Assembly (NCBI GenBank): GCA_017412715.1
Contig: JAFPWU010000023.1
Coordinates: forward strand, 1-49,042
DNA: 49,042 nt
Reading direction: 5' to 3'
From: Clostridia bacterium
GTDB lineage: Bacteria > Bacillota > Clostridia > Christensenellales > Aristaeellaceae
Of the stretch, positions 42,072-49,042 are shown piece after piece (position 1 is the stretch's first letter; every line of letters starts with the position of its first letter). Made by a program: the position numbers and the translations under genes. Under the pieces are notes generated by a model, which was not told the DNA's origin, ran no database searches, and was given only the letters and a program-made list of their open reading frames with translations.

Positions 42072-43969
42072 GCTTTCTTCCCCTCCTTTGTCTCCCGAGG
42101 CAGCTGGGCGATCCCTCCGGCAGGGTCATCCTGCTCCGTCCCATCTTCCGCCGGCAGAAAGATATCCACCGTCGTATATTCATTTTCCGCGCTGGAAATA
42201 CGGATTCCGCCGTCCTCCCCGTACATCAGCCGTAGCCTCCGCTGGACGTTGGGCAGCCCAATCCCGGTCATATGGCGGCCCGAATCCGCCCCCTTCTCCA
42301 GCACAGCGGCAATCTGCTCCTCCGACAGCCCAACCCCGTCGTCCGTTACTGAAAAATGAAGTCTTTTCCCCTCCCGGACGCCCTTCAGCGTGATATGCCC
42401 GATCCGGCCGCTGGGGGCAATCCCGTGAATCAGGGCGTTCTCCACAATGGGCTGCAGGATGAAACGAGGAATCAGACAGTTCAGGATTCCGTCTTCCACC
42501 TCATAGGTCAGCGTGAACTTGCCCAGCATCCGATAGGACTGGATCAGCACATAGCTTCGAAGAAAGTCCAGGGACTCCCGCACCGTAGCCACCGAGGTGC
42601 CGTTCTGTTTGCAGTTATTCAGGATATTGACGATGGCCAGCAGCACCTCCTCGATATTCTTCTCCTTTTTGATCTGTGCCATATAGACCACCGTATCCAG
42701 CATGTTCGCCAGAAAATGCGGATTGATCTGCGCCTGCAGGGCCATGGTTTCCAACTCGTGCTTTTCCCGCTCGTGCCTGGATACATTCTGGATCAGCGTG
42801 TTGATTTCTTTCGTCATGTCGTTAAACCGCCTCGTCAGATCCGTCAGCTCATCCCGGCCCTCCTCGGGCACCGGCGGCGCATCCGGACTCCGGCTGAATG
42901 CCTCCATGCCCTGCCGCAGAGCGCCGGCCGGCCGCAGGATCGACAGCGACAGCAGCCGGAACAGCCCGAATCCCACCGCCGCGCAGATAAATACCGCCAG
43001 CATCGTGACACGAAGCAGCTCCAGCGGTTCCGCTTTCAGATAGGACATTGGAATAAGAACAACAATATACCATCCAGCCTGGGGAACCTGGCTGTAAGCG
43101 GTCAGATACCGCTGCTCAGGCCTGCTGTAGAAGAAAGGCTGCCCGGTTCCCTCCTCCATTCGGCTCAGCAGTTCTCCGTCCGGTAAGGCCTTCGCCGCCG
43201 TGAAGCTTCCGTCCGAGGTGATCACAACATTCTCCTGATCCAGCAGAAACGCCCGCGCATCGTCATCCAGATTGATATCTTTGATCATTTCCGAGAATTC
43301 CTTCTCGTCGACCCGAATCATCAGATATCCGATGATGGAGCCGGTGCTTATGGATTTGATGGCTCGGGTCAGCAGCAGGCTGTTCCGGTCGAAATGCACC
43401 TGGGTGGCGTCGTGCTGCTCCCAGGTTTCATCCACCATCTTCCAAAGCGGCTTCCCGTACAGTTCCGTCGCCCGGTCCAGCAGCTCCCCCGTCCGATCCG
43501 GGGATAGGTTGAAGCGGAAGTACAGCGGTCCGTAAGCATAGATTTCGCTCCGGGCCAGGGTATAAAGCATGATCTCGCAGTCGTAGCCGTTGTAGATGTA
43601 CCGGCGGTTGATACTCTCGGAAAGGGTCTGCTCCAGCCTCCTCTTCTCGAGGGCTGTCATCCCGTCGTAGCGAATCAGCCCATCCTGTACAAGATCGGAA
43701 TAGGCGATGTCCACCCCGTCGTTGATAATCATCTGCAGCTTGCTGCCAACCATATCCGCCGTCTGGCTGACCGTCTGGCCGATCATCTGCTCCGCCATAT
43801 CCGTAATGCTGTTCCGGCCCGCAAAGTATCCACAGATCCCGACGATCAGCAGAGGAAGGATCCCAACCAGAATTCCCGCCGCGTACAGTCTTTTCGAAAG
43901 CGGCACCCGCCGGATAGCCGTAATCATCCTGTGAAGCGGAGGAACCTTCCTTTTCATTTCATTTTTCAT
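42068..43969 (-). CDS. Sensor histidine kinase, YesM family
   Basis: A 633-residue membrane sensor. Two membrane helices (ILVGILPLLIVGICGYF near 25-45 and MLAVFICAAVGFGLFRLL near 320) flank a large outside sensing domain. A HAMP region follows, then the family-specific His in QAQINPHFLANMLDTV, and the ATP-binding domain with ENALIHGI, DDGVGLSEEQ and GIGLPNVQRRL. AAGGAG precedes the ATG. With the regulator gene it forms a two-component unit for the importer at 37458-40676; the signal is probably a sugar or a ligand-bound binding protein. Confidence 0.93.
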   Translation of the reverse strand: MKNEMKRKVPPLHRMITAIRRVPLSKRLYAAGILVGILPLLIVGICGYFAGRNSITDMAEQMIGQTVSQTADMVGSKLQMIINDGVDIAYSDLVQDGLIRYDGMTALEKRRLEQTLSESINRRYIYNGYDCEIMLYTLARSEIYAYGPLYFRFNLSPDRTGELLDRATELYGKPLWKMVDETWEQHDATQVHFDRNSLLLTRAIKSISTGSIIGYLMIRVDEKEFSEMIKDINLDDDARAFLLDQENVVITSDGSFTAAKALPDGELLSRMEEGTGQPFFYSRPEQRYLTAYSQVPQAGWYIVVLIPMSYLKAEPLELLRVTMLAVFICAAVGFGLFRLLSLSILRPAGALRQGMEAFSRSPDAPPVPEEGRDELTDLTRRFNDMTKEINTLIQNVSRHEREKHELETMALQAQINPHFLANMLDTVVYMAQIKKEKNIEEVLLAIVNILNNCKQNGTSVATVRESLDFLRSYVLIQSYRMLGKFTLTYEVEDGILNCLIPRFILQPIVENALIHGIAPSGRIGHITLKGVREGKRLHFSVTDDGVGLSEEQIAAVLEKGADSGRHMTGIGLPNVQRRLRLMYGEDGGIRISSAENEYTTVDIFLPAEDGTEQDDPAGGIAQLPRETKEGKKA

Positions 43970-44023
43970 GGCTTCTCCTTCCCCGTAAAACGGAAGGGCC
44001 TTCCTTTTCGTTTCACAGCCTTC

Positions 44024-45007
44024 TCATCCCAGCGCCGCGGCCCATTTCGCCGCCCTTTCCGTCCAGCCAGCCATACACATCCCCGTACCGTCTGCAAACC
44101 CGTGACCGCCCGTCGGGCCGATCTCCAGCCTGCAGGGAATTTTCAGCGCATCCAGCGCTCTCGCCAGCATCCTCGAGTTTTCCGGATTCACCAGCTCGTC
44201 CTCCGCCGCCAGGAAAATCGCGGTCGGCGGGAAGCCCTCCGCGTGTTCCGGAATCTCATAATCCATCCTCCGCGCTTCCTCCGCGGAGCATCCGTAGAGG
44301 CGCAGCGAGGTTTCCGGATCATCCGTTCCGTACCGAACCTCCTTCTTCAGCGTCACCACCGGATAAACGGGAATACATCCCTGGGGCTTCGGCAGCCCGA
44401 AATGCCCATATCCCATCCCCGTATTCCAGAGGCAGACCAGATATCCCCCTGCGGAAAACCCGCAGGTCACATACCGGTCCCCGCGGACATGGAAATGATC
44501 TTCCTTTTCCCTGATCAGCCGCAGCGCCCTGGCCATATCTTCCATGTTTTTCGCCAGCAGCCCCCGCTCTCCGTCCACCTGATACGTCAGGACAAAGACA
44601 TGAAACCCGTACCGGTTGTATTGATCTGCAATGGGCCATCCCTCCGTCAGGCTCCATACGTTCACGAAGCCCCCGCCCGGAACCAGGAGAATGAACGGCC
44701 TGTCATCCGCCTCAGGTGCGTCCGAAGGAAGCCAGACGATATTCACGCCCCGCCGCGCTTCATCCTCCGCGCATTCCGCTCCGCTGTACAGCGGATAATA
44801 CCAGTCCCCCGTCTCTGCCGCCCGATACAGTCTCCGGAACCCTCCGGCGATCTCCCCGGTGAAAAAAGCCTCCTTTCTCAGCTGCTCCAGCGTAAGGTTC
44901 CACGCCGGCTCCGCGCGCAGATCCCTGTTTCGGATTGCGTCTCCCGCAATGGGCCTGATTCGGGGATCGCTCAACAGCTCCCCCAGCGTCCGATTCTCAT
45001 ATGTCAT
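44024..45007 (-). CDS. Alpha/beta-hydrolase esterase
   Basis: A 327-residue cytoplasmic esterase. The oxyanion-hole motif LVPGGGFVNVWS, the nucleophile Ser in CGFSAGGYLV, the Asp in AAEDELVNPENS and the His in GGHGFADGTGM form a complete catalytic set of the kind seen in carbohydrate and acetyl esterases. ATG 45007 has GGAGG seven bases upstream; an earlier in-frame ATG (45022) does not. It is first in the run of minus-strand genes for the third importer and may remove acyl groups from the imported oligosaccharide. Confidence 0.87.
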   Translation of the reverse strand: MTYENRTLGELLSDPRIRPIAGDAIRNRDLRAEPAWNLTLEQLRKEAFFTGEIAGGFRRLYRAAETGDWYYPLYSGAECAEDEARRGVNIVWLPSDAPEADDRPFILLVPGGGFVNVWSLTEGWPIADQYNRYGFHVFVLTYQVDGERGLLAKNMEDMARALRLIREKEDHFHVRGDRYVTCGFSAGGYLVCLWNTGMGYGHFGLPKPQGCIPVYPVVTLKKEVRYGTDDPETSLRLYGCSAEEARRMDYEIPEHAEGFPPTAIFLAAEDELVNPENSRMLARALDALKIPCRLEIGPTGGHGFADGTGMCMAGWTERAAKWAAALG

Positions 45008-45051
45008 TTTTACGCCTCCCAAAGTATTTATGGAAGAATTCTGCTGCGCCC

Positions 45052-45081
45052 ATCATAGTTTATCGGCGCTCTATCCGTCAA
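45052..45081 (-). promoter_or_regulatory. Promoter of the esterase gene
   Basis: On the minus strand TTGACG (45076-45081), 18 bases, TATGAT (45052-45057), leaving a leader of about 40 bases. Confidence 0.6.
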
Positions 45082-45212
45082 GACAAAACATGCGGGAAGC
45101 TTTTGTGAATAGAAAAAAACTATCCGCTCCGGTCTCCCTCCTTCCTTTGGGCATATATTTTCAGCTCTAAGTTAATATTTTATAATATTACCGCTGAGAT
45201 TGACTGTTCATT

Positions 45213-45455
45213 TCCGCAGTAACATCAATATCAATTGTCCTTAGCACTGAAAATGCACGGATTTTCGCATCCCGGATTGTCTGCGGTGAATGCGGTGAGC
45301 GCTACGATGAACTGGCCACCCGGTACGATGGCGTCAAAGCTGAGCATGATAGTTCGGTCGAACCCTTTCGCTCCTGTCGTTCTGAAAGGAGTTTTTCCGT
45401 TTGCGGCGAAAATAACAAGGGTGGGTTTGAGAACAAGCTCATGCTCAGCATATAA
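45213..45455 (+). pseudogene. Remnant of a large serine recombinase
   Basis: One frame reads ENARIFASRIVCGECGERYD, joined directly to ELATRYDGVKAEHD. IxCGxCG is the zinc-ribbon start of TnpX-type recombinases, and RYDELATRYDGVK resembles their later coiled-coil segment, so most of the zinc ribbon and the part between has been lost. The frame then becomes unrelated and stops at 45453. Further short pieces up to 45578 (ending KLADIIKANE) are not identified. It marks an old mobile element upstream of the dehydratase gene. Confidence 0.5.
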
Positions 45456-45456
45456 T
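45427..45456 (+). promoter_or_regulatory. Possible promoter of the dehydratase gene
   Basis: TTGAGA (45427-45432), 18 bases, TATAAT (45451-45456), inside the recombinase remnant and about 160 bases before the dehydratase start. Confidence 0.45.
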
Positions 45457-45615
45457 GGGATTCATGGAAGATGTCGAACTGCCCCAGGCACGCAATCCAC
45501 CTTCCGATGGAGGCAGGAACAACGCAGTTCCGCAATGAGCATGTGAAGCTTGCGGATATCATCAAAGCGAATGAATAGCGATACGGAACAAATACTTGAT
45601 CACGGAGGAATCAGC

Positions 45616-47364
45616 ATGCTGATCAGCCAGAAAATGCGCCGTTTAGCGCCGGAAATGGATCCGCTGCGTCTGGGAACAGGCTGGAAACCGGAGGATCTCG
45701 CCAAACCGCAGATTATCATTGAAAGCACCTTCGGGGACAGCCATCCGGGCTCCGGCCATCTGGACAAACTGGTTGCCGCAGCCAGGGAAGGCATTGCAAA
45801 AGCCGGCGGCTATGGGGCCCGGTATTTCTGTACGGACATGTGCGACGGGGAAAGCCAGGGAACGGACGGAATCAATTATTCCCTGGCCAGCCGCGAAATG
45901 ATTGCCAATATCATTGAGATTCAGGCAAACGCCACGCCCTTTGACGGGGGTGTTTTCATCGCGTCCTGCGATAAGGGAATGCCAGGAAACCTGATGGGGC
46001 TGGCCCGGGTCAACATTCCCTCCGTGGTGGTTCCCGGAGGCACGATGGCGGCCGGGCCGGAGCTACTGACCCTGGAGCAGCTGGGCATGTACAGCGCGAA
46101 GGCCGAGCGCGGGGAAATCAGCGAGGAGAAACTGAACTGGGCCAAGCGGAATGCCTGCCCGGGCTGCGGCGCCTGCTCCTTTATCGGCACCGCCTCCACC
46201 ATGCAGATTATGGCCGAGGCCCTCGGCCTGGCGCTGCCGGGAAGCGCTCTGCTTCCGGCGGACAGCCCGGACCTGGTCAGTTATGCCCGTCAGGCCGGGG
46301 AGCTGGCGGTCCGGATCGCCCGGATGGAAGGCATGAGGCCTTCCGATCTCGTCACCAGAGACAGCTTTGAAAATGCCATCATGGTCCACGCGGCCATCTC
46401 CGGCTCTACCAATACGCTGCTGCACCTGCCGGCCATCGCCCATGAATTCGGCATAGAAATCGACGGGGACACCTTCGACCGTCTTCATCGGGGCGCCCAT
46501 TACCTGCTGGACATCCGGCCCGCAGGCAGATGGCCCGCGGAATTCTTCTACTACGCCGGCGGAGTGCCGGCCGTCATGGAGGAAATCCGGAGCATGCTGC
46601 ATCTGGATGTCAGAACCGTGACGGGGAAAACGCTGGGGGAAAATCTGGAGGAACTGAAACAAAACGGTTTTTACGAACGCTGTCAGAAATGGCTGGACGA
46701 GGCGAACCGGAAGCACGGCCTGCATTTAACGCGGGAGGATATCATCCGCCCCTTCGATCGCGCCATCGGCACCGATGGATCGATTGCCGTGCTGAAGGGA
46801 AATCTGGCCCCGGAAGGCGCGGTCATCAAGCATACCGCCTGTCCCCGGGAAATGTTTTCCGCCGTGCTGCGAGCGCGGCCCTTTGACAGCGAAGAGGAAT
46901 GCATTCATGCCGTGCTGCATCATCAGGTTCAGCCTGGGGATGCCGTGTTTATCCGCTACGAGGGACCGAAGGGCAGCGGGATGCCCGAAATGTTCTATAC
47001 CTCCGAAGCGATTTCCTCGGACCGGGAGCTGGGAAAGACCATCGCGCTCATCACGGACGGCCGGTTTTCCGGGGCATCCACCGGCCCGGTCATCGGGCAT
47101 TGCAGTCCGGAAGCTCAGGACGGCGGGCCCATCGCGCTGGTGGAGGAGGGCGATCTGATCCAGCTGGATGTGGAAAACCGGATTCTCGCGATCGTGGGGA
47201 TTCACGGAGAAAGAAAGACGCCGGAGGAAATCACCGCCGTCCTGGCCGAGCGGAAAAAGGCGTGGAAGCCCCGGCCGGTCCGTTATGCCCGAGGCACATT
47301 GCGCCTGTTTGCGGAGCTGGCAGTCTCCCCGATGAAGGGCGCGTATTTATCCTTTGACCGGTAA
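45616..47364 (+). CDS. IlvD/Edd-family sugar-acid dehydratase
   Basis: A 582-residue iron-sulfur dehydratase. The three cluster cysteines lie in FCTDMCDG, ASCDKGMPGNLMG and NACPGCGACSF; the C-terminal half has AISGSTNTLLHLPAIAHE and TDGRFSGASTGPVIGH. Sequence and lack of ilv neighbours suggest a sugar-acid dehydratase (for example of pentonates) rather than dihydroxyacid dehydratase for branched-chain amino acids, but this cannot be decided here. ATG 45616 is chosen for GGAGG seven bases upstream; the frame is open further. Confidence 0.85.
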   Translation: MLISQKMRRLAPEMDPLRLGTGWKPEDLAKPQIIIESTFGDSHPGSGHLDKLVAAAREGIAKAGGYGARYFCTDMCDGESQGTDGINYSLASREMIANIIEIQANATPFDGGVFIASCDKGMPGNLMGLARVNIPSVVVPGGTMAAGPELLTLEQLGMYSAKAERGEISEEKLNWAKRNACPGCGACSFIGTASTMQIMAEALGLALPGSALLPADSPDLVSYARQAGELAVRIARMEGMRPSDLVTRDSFENAIMVHAAISGSTNTLLHLPAIAHEFGIEIDGDTFDRLHRGAHYLLDIRPAGRWPAEFFYYAGGVPAVMEEIRSMLHLDVRTVTGKTLGENLEELKQNGFYERCQKWLDEANRKHGLHLTREDIIRPFDRAIGTDGSIAVLKGNLAPEGAVIKHTACPREMFSAVLRARPFDSEEECIHAVLHHQVQPGDAVFIRYEGPKGSGMPEMFYTSEAISSDRELGKTIALITDGRFSGASTGPVIGHCSPEAQDGGPIALVEEGDLIQLDVENRILAIVGIHGERKTPEEITAVLAERKKAWKPRPVRYARGTLRLFAELAVSPMKGAYLSFDR

Positions 47365-47412
47365 AGCGTGAAAACTTTGCGGTACGGAAACATATAACAG
47401 GAGGAAAAAATC

Positions 47413-47550
47413 ATGAACGATCCCAGGACGGAACAGAAGGCGGAAGCATGGACGGATGATATTCCGGACCAGGAAGACGAAGGTCCGGAGCCCTACGAAG
47501 AAACATATCGGGACGGGAGCGCCAAAAACGAGTGCTGGTCGGACGAATGA
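47413..47550 (+). CDS. Small acidic protein, 45 residues, unknown function
   Basis: AGGAGG lies 8 bases before ATG 47413, one of the best ribosome sites in the window. The protein begins MNDPRTEQKAEAWTDDIPDQ and ends KNECWSDE. About 14 of 45 residues are Asp or Glu, there is no signal or membrane segment, and one Cys is near the end. It lies between the dehydratase and an exported prephenate dehydratase-like protein. Being hydrophilic and probably disordered, it could be a binding partner or a regulator. No family was recognised. Confidence 0.6.
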   Translation: MNDPRTEQKAEAWTDDIPDQEDEGPEPYEETYRDGSAKNECWSDE

Positions 47551-47597
47551 GATGTATTCCGAAAAGCACCCGTTCAGCGAACACTCGGAGGATTGTC

Positions 47598-48506
47598 ATG
47601 AAAAAATATTGTGGAACCCTGCTGCTCACCCTGCTGCTCATCTTCGGCTCCGCGGCCGAAGGCACGGAAAGCGTCAGCTATCTCGGGCCTGAAGGAACCT
47701 ACACGGAAGAAGCGGCTCAGTTCTGGTTCGGCACGGAACAGACCCTGATCCCCGCAGGCACCGTTGACGAGGCCATCGGGGAGATGCTCTCCGGCCGGAC
47801 GGACTATGCCGTCATTCCCCAGGAAAATACGCTGGGCGGCCCCGTGGTCAGCTATGTGGACGCGCTGATCGCCGCGGAGGAAGCCTATGTGGTCGGCGAA
47901 GTTGTGCTGCCCATCCGGCAGACCCTGATGGGCGTACCCGGGGCTTCCCTTGCCGGAATCCGGACCGTCTGCTCCCATGTCCAGGGCCTCACCCAGAGCG
48001 CGGCCTGGCGGGCGGAGCACCTGAAGGAGGCGGAAGCGGTGGAAATGGCCAGCACGGCCGCCGCCGCCGCATATGTGGCGCAGCAGCAGGATCCCTCCGT
48101 CGCCGCCGTCGCGGCCCCCGGAGCCGCTTCGCTCTACGGCCTTCAGGTGCTGGCGGAGAACGTGCAGATCAGCGAAGCCAACAAAACCCGCTTCTATGTG
48201 CTGGCCAGGCAGCCCCTTGAGGAGGAAGGCCTGACACGGGCCGTGTTCACGGCCGCCTGCCGCGCGGACCGAATCGACGATATCATCCTCGCGCTGCGCG
48301 GCGCGGGCCTGGAGCTGGTCGCCCTGCACGACCGGCCGGAGGGCAGCGAGCTGGGCCGGTATCATTATGTGCTGGAAGCCGAGAACCAGGAAGGCATTTC
48401 CCAGGAAGTAATCTCCTCCCTCTGCGAGGCGGAGGGCCTCCGGTTCGCGGGATGCTTCCAGGCGAAGGAAAAAGGCCTGAGCGCCGCTTCCTCCCCGATC
48501 CCCTGA
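47598..48506 (+). CDS. Prephenate dehydratase-like protein with export signal
   Basis: A 302-residue protein. A signal peptide (MKKYCGTLLLTLLLIFGSAA, cleavage near AEG) precedes a prephenate dehydratase domain (about 26-205: VSYLGPEGTYTEEAA; DYAVIPQENTLGGPV; the catalytic Thr in NKTRFYVLA) and an ACT domain (about 215-290: LRGAGLELVALHDRP). The usual enzyme is cytoplasmic and makes phenylpyruvate for phenylalanine synthesis. The start is well fixed: GGAGG six bases before ATG 47598, while the upstream open frame has none. It is therefore either an exported aromatic-acid enzyme or a binding protein derived from one. It follows the 45-residue acidic protein by 47 bases. Confidence 0.82.
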   Translation: MKKYCGTLLLTLLLIFGSAAEGTESVSYLGPEGTYTEEAAQFWFGTEQTLIPAGTVDEAIGEMLSGRTDYAVIPQENTLGGPVVSYVDALIAAEEAYVVGEVVLPIRQTLMGVPGASLAGIRTVCSHVQGLTQSAAWRAEHLKEAEAVEMASTAAAAAYVAQQQDPSVAAVAAPGAASLYGLQVLAENVQISEANKTRFYVLARQPLEEEGLTRAVFTAACRADRIDDIILALRGAGLELVALHDRPEGSELGRYHYVLEAENQEGISQEVISSLCEAEGLRFAGCFQAKEKGLSAASSPIP

Positions 48507-48820
48507 TGGCCGCCGACCAGGCTGTGTCGGGTTCATGACCGCGATTGCTCAACCGCTCTCATAAAGCGGCAGGCCGCCCGGATCCGCAGTCTGGCCTGGC
48601 CTCTTTCCATGCGCGGCCCCTATGTAATTGACCTGGTCCGGTACGCGCCCTGGGCAGGATGAAGAGAGGCACCCCAAATTACATCCGGCCTTGATGTCAT
48701 GGGTCCAACTATGACAGATCCTTCCCGAGCGATAAAGTCGCTGTGTTGCCACAAACTCAGAACAAGCTATATCAAATTCACGAAAAACGAAAAAAAAATG
48801 AAAAAAACTTTTTTAAATTA
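48507..48820. other. Intergenic region without a recognised gene
   Basis: No convincing gene is seen. TATGTAATTG (near 48621-48630) faces AAATTACAT (near 48676-48684), a loose inverted repeat. A 67-codon minus-strand frame here has no supporting ribosome site or family match. From 48770 on the sequence becomes very AT-rich before the Hsp20 promoter. Confidence 0.4.
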
Positions 48821-48849
48821 TTGACTTTCTTTGATCTTTGATATATAAT
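48821..48849 (+). promoter_or_regulatory. Promoter of the Hsp20 gene
   Basis: TTGACT (48821-48826), 17 bases, perfect TATAAT (48844-48849), preceded by an AT-rich UP-element-like tract. No CIRCE repeat (TTAGCACTC/GAGTGCTAA) is present in the 110-base leader. Confidence 0.75.
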
Positions 48850-48966
48850 ACAGGCACCATCAAGGGAGGGGATCGAAAGAGAGCCCGAACAAGATGGAAT
48901 AAATGCGACCCTGCAAGCGTGGCAATGAACCAAGCGTACAAGGCCAATGAATTGGAGGTTTGCATT

Positions 48967-49042
48967 ATGAGTACTTATCTTCCTACCGTGTTTGGTGAAA
49001 ACCTGTTTGACGTCTTTGATGACTTTGACCGTGACTTCTTCC
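48967..49042 (+). CDS. Hsp20 small heat-shock protein, 5' part
   Basis: Only the first 25 codons are in the window: MSTYLPTVFGENLFDVFDDF and DRDFF. FGENLFDxFxDF is the typical start of clostridial Hsp18-type holdase chaperones, before the alpha-crystallin domain, which lies past the right edge. GGAGG is 8 bases before the ATG. Confidence 0.75.
   Translation, partial: MSTYLPTVFGENLFDVFDDFDRDFF

Noticed and set aside
48549-48752. A 67-codon minus-strand frame before the Hsp20 gene
   Set aside because: No ribosome site and no recognised family; it may be part of an old insertion element but this could not be shown.
48850-48966. HrcA/CIRCE control of the Hsp20 gene
   Set aside because: No TTAGCACTC-N9-GAGTGCTAA inverted repeat is present in the leader.

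Overview
The window looks like a carbohydrate-scavenging, GC-rich member of the Clostridia (Bacillota), probably from a gut or rumen. The evidence is three LplB/LplC- or MalF/MalG-type sugar importers that lack their own ATPases, YesM/YesN-type two-component regulation, LacI repressors, the rplI-dnaB pair, a YhaM-type nuclease, strong AGGAGG ribosome binding sites and sigma-A promoters with 16-18 base spacers. The species cannot be named from the sequence alone.

Layout. (1) 1-463: a short promoter-terminator unit and one copy of a small antisense-type RNA. (2) 464-7933, minus strand: a LacI-controlled alpha-glycoside locus (LacI, two permeases, binding protein, GH31), with three matching operators. 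(3) 8069-15756, minus strand: a 1258-residue secreted protein built of SdrD-like B repeats, a lipoprotein, YhaM, DnaB and ribosomal protein L9. (4) 16104-19267: an accessory spot between purC and fructokinase. It holds a DUF4143-type ATPase gene bounded by a 122-base duplication of the purC 3' end, an AraC-regulator remnant, a perfect 14-base inverted repeat, and a small basic ORF with a convergent antisense RNA that looks like a type I toxin-antitoxin pair. (5) 19259-35348: a sucrose/fructan locus around a second LacI regulator. The minus-strand arm carries LacI, four uncharacterised membrane proteins and fructokinase. The plus-strand arm carries two permeases, a binding protein, three GH32-type enzymes and the MsmK-type ATPase, which has a structured leader. 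(6) 35489-37212: a GH78-like enzyme and a decayed lipase-like fragment. (7) 37458-45007, minus strand: a third importer with its own YesM/YesN pair and an esterase. (8) 45213-49042: a serine-recombinase remnant, an IlvD/Edd dehydratase, a 45-residue acidic protein, a prephenate dehydratase carrying an export signal, and the start of an Hsp20 gene.

How it works together. Three binding-protein/permease sets bring in different sugars. Only one ATPase of the matching kind (MsmK) is present, so it probably energises all three. GH31, GH32, GH78 and the esterase then cut the imported or nearby oligosaccharides, and fructokinase feeds fructose to glycolysis. The most unusual items are the toxin-antitoxin-like element (two copies, one with a broken sense ORF), the duplicated purC end around the ATPase cassette, the structured msmK leader, and the exported prephenate dehydratase beside a tiny acidic protein.
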